Part shown: positions 1 through 8,579 of the stretch, in pieces
How the letters are laid out: each line of letters opens with the position of its first letter
Position numbering within the stretch: position 1 is the first letter of the stretch
Assembly (NCBI RefSeq): GCF_937425535.1
Contig: NZ_OW485601.1
Coordinates: 487,001 to 551,000 of the forward strand
Source: Rhodovastum atsumiense
GTDB taxonomy: Bacteria > Pseudomonadota > Alphaproteobacteria > Acetobacterales > Acetobacteraceae
Length of the DNA: 64,000 bases
Direction: 5' to 3'
Made by a program: the position numbers and the translations under genes
The notes under the pieces: model-generated
What the model saw: the letters and a program-made list of their open reading frames with translations, nothing else
Told to the model about the DNA's origin: nothing
Databases searched by the model: none

Positions 1-951
1 CTGCTCGACCTGCCGCTGCTCGGCCGCGATTTCCGCAGCTGGTCGGGCGAGGTGCTGGACCGTCTGGAATCGCAGCCGCAGGCGCATGCCTTCCTGGCCT
101 TCCTGCGCAGCCTGCCGGACACGCCGCCGCCCGAGGAGCAGATCGTGCGGCAGGGCCACCGGCTCTACCGGGACCTGCTGAACCGGCTGCGCGCTGACGG
201 GCTGTCGATGCTGCAGCCAGGGCGCTTCCTGATGCCCTCCCCCGGCCCCGAGCCGTCCTGGATGGCCTTCTTCCCCTGGTCGTCCCCCGGCGCGCTGGGC
301 GACCTGCTGCAGTTCCGCTACGACGCCTATCGCGAGGCGATGCGCCGGGAACTGGTGACCCCCTCCTTCGGCCGGGTGGACCGCCTGGTGGTGCTCGCCG
401 ACCTGCTCTCGGCCCTGCACGCCGGGCCGGCGGCTTTTGCCGACGCCGCCGCCGCGCTGGACGCGGTCGCCCGCGCCCTGCAGCGGGGCGGATCGCTGCC
501 GGATTGGCTGACCCACTTGCTGGGCTTCGGCATCGGCCGCGTCGCCTTCGCCGCCACCAAATCCGACCATGTCGCCGAACGCCAGCGCGGCAATCTCGCC
601 GCCCTGGCCGCCAGCCTGACGCGCGCGCCGCTGACGCGGGGCGCGGACCACCCGGGCGGACGGGTCGGCGCCTTCGCCATCGCCTCGGTGCGCTGCACCG
701 AGGACCTGGTCTGGGCGCTCGACGGCCATCCCGTCTCGGCGGTGCGCGGCCGCGTCGCCGGCGCGGCGCGGGCCGGACGGTCCTATCCGGGCGAGGTGCC
801 GGATCGTCCGCCCGGGCCCGGGTTCTGGGAGCACCCTTTCCTGGCCCTGCCGGATTTCGAGCCGATGCGCCTGCCACTTGCCGGACGCGGCGGCGTGCCG
901 CATCTCAATCTGGACGCCTTGCTGAACTTCCTGCTGGACGATCTGCTGTGA
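1..951 (+). CDS. ycjX: YcjX-like P-loop protein, 3' part
   Basis: The reading frame is open from base 1, so the gene begins upstream and about 316 codons of the C-terminal part are present. I recognise the YcjX (DUF463) family from the C-terminal layout: a stretch ending in FWEHPFLALPDF, then a Gly-rich turn and the closing helix LDALLNFLLDDLL. It is followed by a YcjF homologue, the standard partner of this family. YcjX proteins are about 450-490 aa with an N-terminal Walker A GTPase-like domain, which would lie outside the window. Function is unsettled in the family; stress-induced expression is known in enterobacteria. The stop TGA overlaps the GTG start of the next gene, indicating translational coupling. 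Confidence 0.8.
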   Translation: MLDLPLLGRDFRSWSGEVLDRLESQPQAHAFLAFLRSLPDTPPPEEQIVRQGHRLYRDLLNRLRADGLSMLQPGRFLMPSPGPEPSWMAFFPWSSPGALGDLLQFRYDAYREAMRRELVTPSFGRVDRLVVLADLLSALHAGPAAFADAAAALDAVARALQRGGSLPDWLTHLLGFGIGRVAFAATKSDHVAERQRGNLAALAASLTRAPLTRGADHPGGRVGAFAIASVRCTEDLVWALDGHPVSAVRGRVAGAARAGRSYPGEVPDRPPGPGFWEHPFLALPDFEPMRLPLAGRGGVPHLNLDALLNFLLDDLL

Positions 952-1826
952 TCCCGCCCCGCATCCCCCCCCGTTTCGAGCTGGAAGACGCGCCCGTGGC
1001 CCGGCTGGAGCCGGCACCCGAGCCCGACCCCATCCCCGTGCTCGCCCCGGTGGCGCAGGAACCGCGCGGACGCTTCGGCAACGGCTCCCTGCTGCTGGCC
1101 GGCAGCACGGTGCTGCTGGGCGGCTTCACCCTGCTCGGCACCGCCGGGCTCATCGCCGACCAGTTCGCCCGCTCCGCCGTGCTCGGCTGGGGCACGCTCG
1201 CCGTCGCCGGCACCGGCTTCGGCCTGATCGGCACCGGCATCTGGCGGGAACTGCGCGCGCTGTTCGCGCTGCGCGAGGTGGACCGCATCCGCGCCGACCT
1301 CGCCTCGGGCGATGCGCTGCGGGTGACCACGGCTGCCCGCGACTGGCTGCGCGAACTGCCCGACGGCGCCGCCATGCTGCCCACGATCGAGCGCATCAAC
1401 GACCCGGACGCGGTGCTGACGACGCTACGCACGAAGGTCATGGCAGGGTTGCAGTCACGCGCCGACGCACTGGGCCGGGCGGCGGCGGTGCAGGTGTTCG
1501 CGGCCACCGCGGCGGTGCCCTCGCCGGCCCTGGATGCCGTGCTGGTGGCCTGGCGCGGCACCCGGCTGATCCGCCAGATCGCCGAACTGCACGGGCTGCG
1601 GCCGGGCCTGGTCGGCACCATGTCGTTGCTGCGGCGCACGGCCCTCTCCGCGGCCGGGGTGGCGGCAACCGACATGGCCATCGACGCAGCGGCACGGGCG
1701 GCCCTGTCCAACCCGCTGCTGCAACATCTCGCCGGCGACGTCGCCGGGGCCGGGGTGGCGGCACGCCGCATGGTGGTGCTGGCACGCGCCGCCGGGGCGG
1801 CCTGCAGCCCACTGCCGGCGAAGTAA
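948..1826 (+). CDS. ycjF: YcjF / DUF697 inner-membrane protein
   Basis: 292 aa from a GTG at 948 that overlaps the ycjX stop (GTGA). The N-terminus is Pro/Glu-rich and cytosolic-looking. Two hydrophobic segments follow at about residues 45-70 and 80-100 (LLLAGSTVLLGGFTLLGTAG and LAVAGTGFGLIGTGI). The C-terminal half is the DUF697 domain, with the typical Ala/Arg-rich helices around VFAATAAVPSPALDAVLVAW. Longer in-frame extension upstream to 504 is possible but runs inside ycjX and has no family support. It probably forms a membrane partner of YcjX; the precise role is unknown. Confidence 0.8.
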   Translation: MIPPRIPPRFELEDAPVARLEPAPEPDPIPVLAPVAQEPRGRFGNGSLLLAGSTVLLGGFTLLGTAGLIADQFARSAVLGWGTLAVAGTGFGLIGTGIWRELRALFALREVDRIRADLASGDALRVTTAARDWLRELPDGAAMLPTIERINDPDAVLTTLRTKVMAGLQSRADALGRAAAVQVFAATAAVPSPALDAVLVAWRGTRLIRQIAELHGLRPGLVGTMSLLRRTALSAAGVAATDMAIDAAARAALSNPLLQHLAGDVAGAGVAARRMVVLARAAGAACSPLPAK

Positions 1827-1837
1827 AGGAAGTCAAG

Positions 1838-1905
1838 TAAGGCAAGGGCTCCGCCCTTGACCCGCCAAGGGCCACAAGGCCCTTGGATCCCGTTCGCGCT
1901 GCGTG
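1838..1905 (+). repeat. 3'-attached palindromic repeat, copy 1
   Basis: Begins 12 bp after the ycjF stop. It contains two hairpin modules: GGCAAGGGC-TCC-GCCCTTGACC and GCCAAGGGCC-ACA-AGGCCCTTGG, followed by ATCCC. The same modules recur, in the same orientation relative to the preceding stop codon, near 15455-15605, 45358-45467 and 58601-58677. The strong GC stems could act as transcription terminators, but no clear U-tract follows. Confidence 0.85.
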
Positions 1906-2011
1906 GCACTTGCACCGCGGGAGCCGGTTGCGCATTTTGGAGGATCATAATTGGGTTTTGAGCTGCCGTGAGTGGGCACTGCCCGACACATGGCGGGCGG
2001 AGACGAAAGCG

Positions 2012-2815
2012 ATGGACGGCGGAGCCGACGCACGGCGCATCACGATTTATCAGCCCGAGGATTTTGCCGGCATGCGTGCGGCCGGGCGGCTGGCGGCGGA
2101 AACACTCGACATGATCACCCCGCACGTCCAGCCCGGCATCTCGACCGGCGAACTCGACCGGTTGTGTCACGAATTCATCCTCGCGCACGGGGCAGTGCCC
2201 TCGCCGCTCAATTATCGCGGCTATCCGAAATCGATCTGCACCTCGATCAACCACGTCGTCTGCCACGGCATTCCCGGCGAACGGCGGCTGGAGGACGGGG
2301 ACATCCTCAATATCGATGTCACGGTGACGCTGGATGGCTGGTTTGGCGACACCAGCCGCATGTACGTGGCAGGGCAGGCCTCGACACGGGCGCGCAACCT
2401 GATCGACGTCACCTATGAAGCCCTGATGCGCGGCGTGCGCATCGTCAGGCCCGGCGTCACGCTCGGCGACATCGGCCACGCCATCCAGACCTTTGTCGAA
2501 GGCCACCGCTTCTCGGTGGTGCGCGATTTCTGCGGGCACGGCATCGGCCGCAAGTTCCATGAACCGCCGAACGTGCTGCATTACGGCCGGCCGGGCGAAG
2601 GCCCGGTGCTCAAGCCGGGCATGTTCTTCACCATCGAGCCGATGGTCAACGCCGGCCGCCCGGAAGTGAAGGTGCTGGACGACGGCTGGACCGCAGTGAC
2701 CCGCGACCGCAGCCTGTCCGCCCAGTTCGAGCACATGATCGGCGTCACCGAAGACGGCGTCGAGGTGTTCACCTACTCGCCGGCCGGCCTGCACAAGCCG
2801 CCCTACGAGATCTGA
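2012..2815 (+). CDS. map: Methionine aminopeptidase type I
   Basis: 267 aa, usual bacterial length. It removes the initiator methionine from nascent proteins in the cytosol. All five metal ligands of the family are visible: D102 and D113 (IDVTVTLDGWFGD), H176 (CGHGIG), E209 (FTIEP) and E240 (QFEHMIGV). I chose ATG 2012 because GGAG lies about 9 bp upstream and the protein then starts at the family N-terminus; an open frame runs back to 1883 but has no conserved content. It stands alone, followed after 26 bp by a thioesterase gene in the same direction. Confidence 0.95.
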   Translation: MDGGADARRITIYQPEDFAGMRAAGRLAAETLDMITPHVQPGISTGELDRLCHEFILAHGAVPSPLNYRGYPKSICTSINHVVCHGIPGERRLEDGDILNIDVTVTLDGWFGDTSRMYVAGQASTRARNLIDVTYEALMRGVRIVRPGVTLGDIGHAIQTFVEGHRFSVVRDFCGHGIGRKFHEPPNVLHYGRPGEGPVLKPGMFFTIEPMVNAGRPEVKVLDDGWTAVTRDRSLSAQFEHMIGVTEDGVEVFTYSPAGLHKPPYEI

Positions 2816-2841
2816 CCCCGGTCGGGACGGAGGCGGCCGGC

Positions 2842-3249
2842 ATGGGAGAGGTGTTCGTGACCACGCAGAAGCTGCGCTTCTGCGACACCGACCAGCTCGG
2901 CCATGTCAACAATGCCGTCTACAGCGTCATGTGCGAGGCCGGCCGCGCCGAACTGATGCAGGCGGCCGGCCTGCTCGACGCAAACTCCGGCCATGGGGTG
3001 GTGATCGCCCGGCTCGAACTCGATTTCCTGCGCGAGATGAACTGGCCGGGCGAAATCCGCATCGAGACCGCGATCCACCGGATCGGCCAGAAAAGCATCC
3101 AGGTGCACCAGCGCCTGCACCAGGGCGACACCCTGGTCTCCCGGGCCAGCTCGATCCTGGCGATCATCGATACCCACAAGCGCCGGGCCGTGCCGATCAC
3201 CCCGGAATGGCGGACAGCCCTCGAACACTGGCTGGTGCCGGAATTCTGA
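2842..3249 (+). CDS. Acyl-CoA thioesterase (4HBT hotdog fold)
   Basis: 135 aa single hotdog-domain protein. The 4-hydroxybenzoyl-CoA thioesterase signature is clear near the N-terminus: FCDTDQLGHVNNAVYSVMCE, with D17 as the likely catalytic residue. Family members hydrolyse short to medium acyl-CoA thioesters; the substrate cannot be told from sequence. It sits 26 bp downstream of map on the same strand and may be co-transcribed. It has no Tol-Pal neighbours here, so the YbgC name is not warranted. Confidence 0.85.
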   Translation: MGEVFVTTQKLRFCDTDQLGHVNNAVYSVMCEAGRAELMQAAGLLDANSGHGVVIARLELDFLREMNWPGEIRIETAIHRIGQKSIQVHQRLHQGDTLVSRASSILAIIDTHKRRAVPITPEWRTALEHWLVPEF

Positions 3250-3292
3250 ACGACACCCGGCCCCGCGCCGGCGCCCCGCCCTGCCCCGGACA

Positions 3293-3316
3293 GATATCAC
3301 GTTAATTTGATATCAC
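3293..3316 (+). promoter_or_regulatory. Direct repeat GATATCAC upstream of radC
   Basis: Two copies of GATATCAC (3293-3300 and 3309-3316) are separated by GTTAATTT, about 40 bp before the likely radC start. AT-rich sequence is rare here, so a promoter or operator is plausible. A similar element, GATATCAC-GTATTTGTGATGATAT, lies at 9163-9186 upstream of the DUF3574 gene. Confidence 0.4.
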
Positions 3317-3357
3317 ACCGACAGCCGGCCCTGCCGCATCGTGGCAAGCTGCGCCGT

Positions 3358-4170
3358 ATGGGCAACAAAGAGCCGCCCTGTTCACAGTTGCAGTTGCTGG
3401 ACCCGTTCGGACCGGTCCCGGCGGCGCGGTCAGCCCCCGGTGCCTCGCCCGTGGCAACGGACGAGGCAGAAGCCACGCGGCTGCGCAAGCAGCGCGAGCT
3501 GCACCGCCAGCGCATGCGCGAGCGTCTGCTGACCGCCGGCCCCGCCGCGCTGGCCGACTACGAATTACTGGAAATGGTGCTGTTCCTCGCCGAGCCCCGC
3601 CAGGACAAGCGCGGCCTCGCCAGGGCGTTGATCGCCCGCTTCGGCAGTTTCGCCAACGTGATCGCCGCCCCGGTCGCCGATCTGCAATCCGTCGACGATG
3701 TCGGACCCGCCAGCGCCGCGGCGCTGAAGGTGGTGCAGGCCGCGGCGCTGCGGCTGGAGCAGGCGGAAGTCATGGACCGCCCGCTGCTCAACAACTGGGA
3801 CCGGCTGATGGCCTATCTGAACGCGGTGCTGGCGCGCGAGCGGGTGGAACAGGTCCGCGTGCTGTTCCTCGACACCCGCAACCGGCTGCTCGCCGACGAG
3901 GCCCAGGCGCGCGGCACGGTGAATCACACCCCGGTCTATCCGCGCGAGGTGGTCAGGCGCGCGCTGGAATTGCAGGCCACCGCGCTGATCCTGGTCCACA
4001 ACCACCCGAGTGGCGATCCCACCCCCTCGGGCGACGACATCGCCATGACGCAGGAAGTGCGGCAGGCGGCGCAGGCGCTCGGGATCGTCCTGCACGACCA
4101 CGTCATTGTCGGCAACGGCCGCTGGTTGAGCCTGCGCCATGAGGGCCTGCTGGCGCCGCCACGCGGCTGA
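3358..4170 (+). CDS. radC: RadC-family JAB-domain protein
   Basis: 270 aa from ATG 3358; an upstream TTG at 3307 is possible but falls inside the AT-rich repeat. Layout is typical of RadC/YeeS proteins: an N-terminal helix-hairpin-helix region (around DYELLEMVLF and VDDVGPASAAAL) and a C-terminal JAB/MPN-like metal-binding domain. The metal motif is intact: H214-N-H216-P-S-G, PTPSGDD. The old link with DNA repair is doubtful in the family; its biochemical role is unknown. Usual length is about 220-250 aa, so the N-terminal 45 residues rich in Pro/Ala are an extension. Confidence 0.9.
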   Translation: MGNKEPPCSQLQLLDPFGPVPAARSAPGASPVATDEAEATRLRKQRELHRQRMRERLLTAGPAALADYELLEMVLFLAEPRQDKRGLARALIARFGSFANVIAAPVADLQSVDDVGPASAAALKVVQAAALRLEQAEVMDRPLLNNWDRLMAYLNAVLARERVEQVRVLFLDTRNRLLADEAQARGTVNHTPVYPREVVRRALELQATALILVHNHPSGDPTPSGDDIAMTQEVRQAAQALGIVLHDHVIVGNGRWLSLRHEGLLAPPRG

Positions 4171-4280
4171 TCCCGGGGGCCGGAAAATTTCCCGTCAGTC
4201 CGGGGGACGGGAATGGCCGGGCGGTGTCAGGCATCTCAACTGTCTCACCGAGGTGCCCGCGACGGGCCAGGAGCATCCGG

Positions 4281-5378
4281 ATGACAGAAAAGCCGCCTCC
4301 GATCCCGCGCTTGCGCGCGATGACGGGCCTGGCAGGGCGGTTCGCCCTCATCGGCGCCGTGCTCGGCCTTCTGGCCGGCAGCTTCGCCTATGTGGCGGGC
4401 TGGCTCAGCCCCGGCCGGCTGACCCCGGAGCGCATCGTCGATGCGCTGAGCGCGCGGGGCGGCGACCCGGTGGGTCATCGCCGCAACCATGCGAAGGGGG
4501 TCTGCTTCACCGGGACCTTCGAGGCGAACGGAGCCGGACAGCGCCTCTCGGCCGCGCCGGTCCTGGCAGCGGGGCGCTATCCGGTGGTCGGCCGCTTCGC
4601 CATCGCCACGGGCGACCCGCAGGCGCCGGATGCCAGCGGGCGGGTGCGCAGCATGGCGATCCGCGTGACCGCCCCGGACGGGCAGGAATGGCGGAGCGGC
4701 ATGAACGCCATGCCGGTCTTCCCGCTCGCGACGCCGGAGGCCTTCTACGAGCAGACGGTCGCCGCCCGTGTCGATCCGGCAACCGGCCGGCCCGATCCGC
4801 AAGCCTTGCAGCGCTTCGCGGCGGCGCATCCGGAAACCGCTCCCTTCGTCGAATGGGCCCGTACCGCGCCCTGGACCGCGAGTTACGCCGAGGAGAGCTA
4901 CAACAGCCTGAATGCGTTCCGCTTCGTCGATGCGGCGGGAGTGCGCCGGAACGTGCGCTGGTCGATGCTGGCGAGTGTGCCGCAGCAGGCCACCACGCCG
5001 GCGGAGCTGGCGAAGCTGGGGCCTGACTTCCTGGCGCAGGACCTGATGGCGCGGCTGCGCGAGGCGCCGCTGCGCTGGAACCTGATGGTGACCGTGGCGG
5101 AGCCCGGCGACCCGGTCAACGACCCGACCCGCGCCTGGCCGTCCGAGCGCGAGCAGGTGCAGGTCGGAACGCTGGTGGTGGAACGGGCCGAGGCGGAGGC
5201 GAATGGCCCGTGCCGCGACCTGAATTTCGATCCGCTGGTGCTGCCTGCCGGCATCGAGCCCTCGGAGGATCCGATTCTGCTGGCCCGCTCTCCCGCCTAT
5301 GCGAATTCCTTCAACCGCCGCGAGTCCGAGGCCGGGCACCTGCCTGCCCCGCGTCCTGCCACGGGAGGCGCAAAATGA
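4281..5378 (+). CDS. Catalase-family heme peroxidase (membrane-anchored)
   Basis: 365 aa from ATG 4281, with AGGAG about 10 bp upstream. A single hydrophobic segment near residues 19-42 (FALIGAVLGLLAGSFAYVAG) should place the enzyme at the periplasmic face. The body matches the short catalase-related peroxidases (SrpA-like): H74-containing RRNHAKGVCFTGTF, then VGRFAIATGD, VRSMAIRVT and the proximal heme-ligand region RSPAYANSFNRRE near the C-terminus. These enzymes are about 300-350 aa, lacking the large catalase C-terminal parts. The stop overlaps the next gene's ATG (ATGA), so it is coupled to a b-type cytochrome, which suggests a membrane electron donor for peroxide reduction. Confidence 0.85.
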   Translation: MTEKPPPIPRLRAMTGLAGRFALIGAVLGLLAGSFAYVAGWLSPGRLTPERIVDALSARGGDPVGHRRNHAKGVCFTGTFEANGAGQRLSAAPVLAAGRYPVVGRFAIATGDPQAPDASGRVRSMAIRVTAPDGQEWRSGMNAMPVFPLATPEAFYEQTVAARVDPATGRPDPQALQRFAAAHPETAPFVEWARTAPWTASYAEESYNSLNAFRFVDAAGVRRNVRWSMLASVPQQATTPAELAKLGPDFLAQDLMARLREAPLRWNLMVTVAEPGDPVNDPTRAWPSEREQVQVGTLVVERAEAEANGPCRDLNFDPLVLPAGIEPSEDPILLARSPAYANSFNRRESEAGHLPAPRPATGGAK

Positions 5379-5914
5379 CCCCGCCCGCCGCAGGCTTCGC
5401 GCCGCTGCAACGCGGCTTGCACTGGCTGATGGCGGCACTGCTGCTTGCCATGCTGTTCATCGGCGTGGGCATGGTCAGTTCGGTGTCGCGCTACGTCGCC
5501 CTGGTCGCCCTCCACAAGCCGCTCGGCATCCTGCTGTTGCTGCTGGTGCTGATCCGGATCGGGGTGCGGCTGCGCCATGGCGCGCCCGCCTTGCCGGATG
5601 ATCTGCCGGCCTGGCAGAAGGCCGCCGCCGGGGCATCGCATGTCGTGCTCTACGGGCTGATGCTGGCGATGCCGCTGCTGGGATGGTCGATGCTGTCGGC
5701 CGGTGGCTACCCGATCGTGCTTTACGGACCGCTGCACCTGCCGCCGATCGCGCCGCATGACGCCGGGCTCTACGCCCTGCTGCGCGGCGCACACACCTGG
5801 CTGGCCTATCTGCTCTTCCTCACCGTGCTGATGCATCTGGGGGCGGCCTTGTTCCACCTGCTGATCCGACAGGACGGGGTCTTCGCCGCCATGGCGCCCT
5901 GGCCGCGGCGCTGA
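5375..5914 (+). CDS. Cytochrome b561 (CybB type)
   Basis: 179 aa, overlapping the peroxidase gene by 4 bp. Four membrane segments are visible, and the heme-ligand histidines of prokaryotic b561 sit where expected: LQRGLHWLMA near the N-terminus, LVALHKPLGILLLLL, GASHVVLYGL and HTWLAYLLFL with a following H in VLMHLGAALFHLLIRQDG. The family carries electrons from quinol or to periplasmic partners. The coupling to a catalase-like peroxidase is also seen in other proteobacteria and argues for a quinol-peroxidase pair; that function is inferred. Confidence 0.88.
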   Translation: MTPPAAGFAPLQRGLHWLMAALLLAMLFIGVGMVSSVSRYVALVALHKPLGILLLLLVLIRIGVRLRHGAPALPDDLPAWQKAAAGASHVVLYGLMLAMPLLGWSMLSAGGYPIVLYGPLHLPPIAPHDAGLYALLRGAHTWLAYLLFLTVLMHLGAALFHLLIRQDGVFAAMAPWPRR

Positions 5915-6018
5915 CATCCGCTGACATGCTGTGCCCTCGCGATCGTGTTGCCGGCGCGTATCATCGTTTGGCAACGGATAACGATTAAGCCTGTGGCAGG
6001 AAGGCGTGCCGGGGCTGT

Positions 6019-6066
6019 CACCGACCAGGGCCACGGGCCAGGGCTGTCACGGGCCAGGGCTGTCAC
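6019..6066. repeat. Short tandem repeat (16-bp unit)
   Basis: GGGCCAGGGCTGTCAC is repeated exactly at 6035-6050 and 6051-6066, preceded by a degenerate partial copy (CCGACCAGGGCC). It lies in the 213-bp gap before the 6128 gene, which otherwise shows an AT-richer stretch near 5960-5985 that could hold a promoter. Confidence 0.7.
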
Positions 6067-6127
6067 GGGATTGAGCCTTCCACCCGGGCAGGCGCAAACT
6101 ATGCGCACCGAAGGGGATTGGGACAGG

Positions 6128-7705
6128 ATGCGGCGACGCGGGCTGGTGCTTGGCACGGCAGCAATGCTTCTGGCTGCGCCGCGGATCGGGGCAGGCCAGG
6201 GCAACAGGGTACTGACGTTCGTTCCCGCGGCCGATCTCGTGTCGCTCGACCCGCATCGCAACACCACCCTCGCGACCCGCATCCACGCGCTGCTGGTGTT
6301 CGACACGCTGTATGGCGTGGACATGGCCTGGAAGCCGCAGCCGCAGATGCTTGAAGGCCACGTCGTCGAAGATGGCAACCGGAGCTGGACGCTGACCCTG
6401 CGCGAGGGACTGCGCTTCCACGACGGCACGCCGGTGCTGGCGCGCGACGTGGCGGCGAGCCTGCGGCGCTGGGCGCGGTGCGATGCGTTCGGCGGGGCGC
6501 TGCTGGATGTCATGGACGAGATCGCCCCGCTCTCCGACCGGCGGCTGCGCCTGCGGCTGAACCGTCCCTTCCCGCTGCTGCCCGACGCCCTGGGCAAGGC
6601 CGCCCCCAGCCTCGCCGTGATCATGCCCGAACGCCTGGCCATGACCGATCCGGGCGTCGACTGCACCGAGGTGATCGGCAGCGGCCCGTACCGCTACCTG
6701 CCGGAGGAACGGGTGCCGGGCCAGCGCGTCGCCTATGCGCGCAATCTCGGCTACATCCCCCGCCCCTCCGGGATGCCGAGCCTGATGGCCGGCCCGAAGA
6801 TCGCCCATTTCGACCGGGTGGAGTGGCGCATCATCCCCGATGCCGCGCACGCCGCCGCGTCTCTCGCCGCGGGAGAAATCGACTGGTGGGAACAGCCCGC
6901 CGCCGATTTCTGGCCGATCCTGCGCGGCAACCCGGCGCTGCGACTCGAAATCGCCGATACCGCCGGGCAGTGCGGCCTGATGCGTCTCAACCTGGACGCG
7001 GCCCCGTGCGACGACGTGGAGCTGCGCCGGGCGGCGCTTGGGGCGATCAGCCAGTCCGACGCCATGGCGGCGATCACCGGCACCGACGGATCGATGTGGC
7101 GCACGCCCTGCGGACTGTTCCTGCCGGGCACGCCGATGGCGAGCGAAGCCGGCCTGCAGGCATTGCGCGATCCGCCGAACCGCGCCCGTGCCGCGCGGAT
7201 GCTGCAGGACAGTTCCTATCGCGGCGAGAAGCTGATCCTGCTGGCGGCGGCCGACCAGCCCGGCCTGGCCGCGCAGGGCCGGGTGGTGGCCGATGCCTGG
7301 TCGCGCATCGGCCTCGATGTGGAGTATCGGGTGCTGCCGCCTGACCCGGGCGGCCTGTCCCCGGCCAGGCTCGGCACGATCGAGGAGGGGTGGCATGCGC
7401 TCAGCGATGCTATTCCCGGCGTTGCCGCGCTCACCCCGGCCACCTGCAGCAGCCTCGCCTTCCCCGCCCGGCCGGGACAGCAGGGTCCGGGCGGGCTCGC
7501 TGCGCTCGACCGGTTGCGCCAGAGCTGGCTTGGCACCTCCGACACGGCGATGCAGAAGGAAATCTGCCGGCAGATGCAGACGCTGGCGCTGGAGACCGTG
7601 CCTTCCATTCCGACCGGCGTGTTCTTCCAGCCGACCGCCTACCGCGCTTCCCTGCTCGACGTGCCGCGCGGCTTTCCGCAGTTCCACGGCGTCAGGAAGG
7701 TGTAG
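6128..7705 (+). CDS. Peptide/opine-type ABC substrate-binding protein (SBP_bac_5), orphan
   Basis: 525 aa. The N-terminus MRRRGLVLGTAAMLLAAP looks like a Tat- or Sec-type signal peptide. The SBP_bac_5 layout follows: LDPHRNTTLATRIHALLVFDTLYG, then the WTLTLREGLRFHDGTPVLARDV block and IGSGPYRY. No permease or ATPase lies beside it, so it must borrow a transporter or be monocistronic. ATG 6101 is an alternative start nine codons upstream; 6128 gives the cleaner signal peptide but has a poor ribosome site. Confidence 0.85.
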   Translation: MRRRGLVLGTAAMLLAAPRIGAGQGNRVLTFVPAADLVSLDPHRNTTLATRIHALLVFDTLYGVDMAWKPQPQMLEGHVVEDGNRSWTLTLREGLRFHDGTPVLARDVAASLRRWARCDAFGGALLDVMDEIAPLSDRRLRLRLNRPFPLLPDALGKAAPSLAVIMPERLAMTDPGVDCTEVIGSGPYRYLPEERVPGQRVAYARNLGYIPRPSGMPSLMAGPKIAHFDRVEWRIIPDAAHAAASLAAGEIDWWEQPAADFWPILRGNPALRLEIADTAGQCGLMRLNLDAAPCDDVELRRAALGAISQSDAMAAITGTDGSMWRTPCGLFLPGTPMASEAGLQALRDPPNRARAARMLQDSSYRGEKLILLAAADQPGLAAQGRVVADAWSRIGLDVEYRVLPPDPGGLSPARLGTIEEGWHALSDAIPGVAALTPATCSSLAFPARPGQQGPGGLAALDRLRQSWLGTSDTAMQKEICRQMQTLALETVPSIPTGVFFQPTAYRASLLDVPRGFPQFHGVRKV

Positions 7706-7736
7706 CCCCGCGCGGGCACGCCCGCGCCGTCCTGCG

Positions 7737-8486
7737 TTACAGCACCCGTTCCTGCGCGACGCCGCGACAATCCATCTCGAATTCCAGCTCGACCACGGGC
7801 GGGCGGCAGAACTGCCAGGTCACGCCATGCCGGGCGGCGCCGCGACGGGCGATCTCGGGGCCGAAGAACGGGAAGATGTCATGGACCGTGTAGACCTGCA
7901 CGGCGGTGGTGTCCGCCCAGCCGAAGCCCAGCACGGCCATGCGTCGTTCCAGCTCGCCGAGCACCCAGTCCGCCTTGTCGAGCATTCCCCCGGGACTGAC
8001 ATCGCCGCGGGCGATGATGTGCTCGCGGTAGCTGCCTCTGCCTTCCGGCGCCTCGGCGCAGCCGGCGATGACGAAGGAAGGGGCGGCGGCGGCGTCACGC
8101 ACGGTATAGCTGAAGGCGTGGAAGGACGGCACCGGCGGGCGGTCGAGCTCGGGGCAGACATTGACGCGCGCGACCGGAGTGGCCCCACCCTGCAGCAGCC
8201 CCCAGCGATCCAGCGTGCCGCAGTAACGACGGTTGAATTCCTCGAACTCCGGCTCGCTGAACGGCTCGGGGGAACGCAGCTCGCAGGCGCACAGGGCCGT
8301 GCTGGGGCGACCATTGGCGCGCAGATGCGTGGCGATGCGCTCAAACCCGTCGGCGAGCGGCACCGGATCCTCGAAACGCATGCGGATGATGGCAAAGCCG
8401 GGCAGCGCCGCGACCCCACCGGAATACTGGGTAACCCCCGGGACGAACCGGTAGCCGCCTGCAGCGAAATCGATGACGTTTCCCAT
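7737..8486 (-). CDS. CnbZ-like protein (aminochloromuconate deaminase-related)
   Basis: 249 aa from ATG 8486, with AGGAAAGG just upstream. It resembles the group annotated as 2-amino-5-chloromuconate deaminase (CnbZ): the N-terminal MGNVIDFAAGGYRF, then CACELRSPEPF, ARVNVCPEL, SFHAFSYTV and WADTTAVQVYTVHDI. The second half has the flavour of a RidA/YjgF-like fold. No nitroaromatic or meta-cleavage genes are nearby, so the chloromuconate reaction is unlikely to be its real job. A general role in removing reactive enamine/imine or amino acid intermediates is possible but unproven. Confidence 0.6.
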   Translation of the reverse strand: MGNVIDFAAGGYRFVPGVTQYSGGVAALPGFAIIRMRFEDPVPLADGFERIATHLRANGRPSTALCACELRSPEPFSEPEFEEFNRRYCGTLDRWGLLQGGATPVARVNVCPELDRPPVPSFHAFSYTVRDAAAAPSFVIAGCAEAPEGRGSYREHIIARGDVSPGGMLDKADWVLGELERRMAVLGFGWADTTAVQVYTVHDIFPFFGPEIARRGAARHGVTWQFCRPPVVELEFEMDCRGVAQERVL

Positions 8487-8579
8487 GGACCTTTCCTACG
8501 CCGTCGCGACCAGGCACGCCAGTCAGGTCATTGCGACATCGCGCGGGGCCGGCGACGGAAGGCCGGAAGCGAGGAAGGC

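Noticed and set aside
1883-2011. Longer start for methionine aminopeptidase
   Set aside because: The extension overlaps the palindromic-repeat tail and has no ribosome site; ATG 2012 gives the family length.
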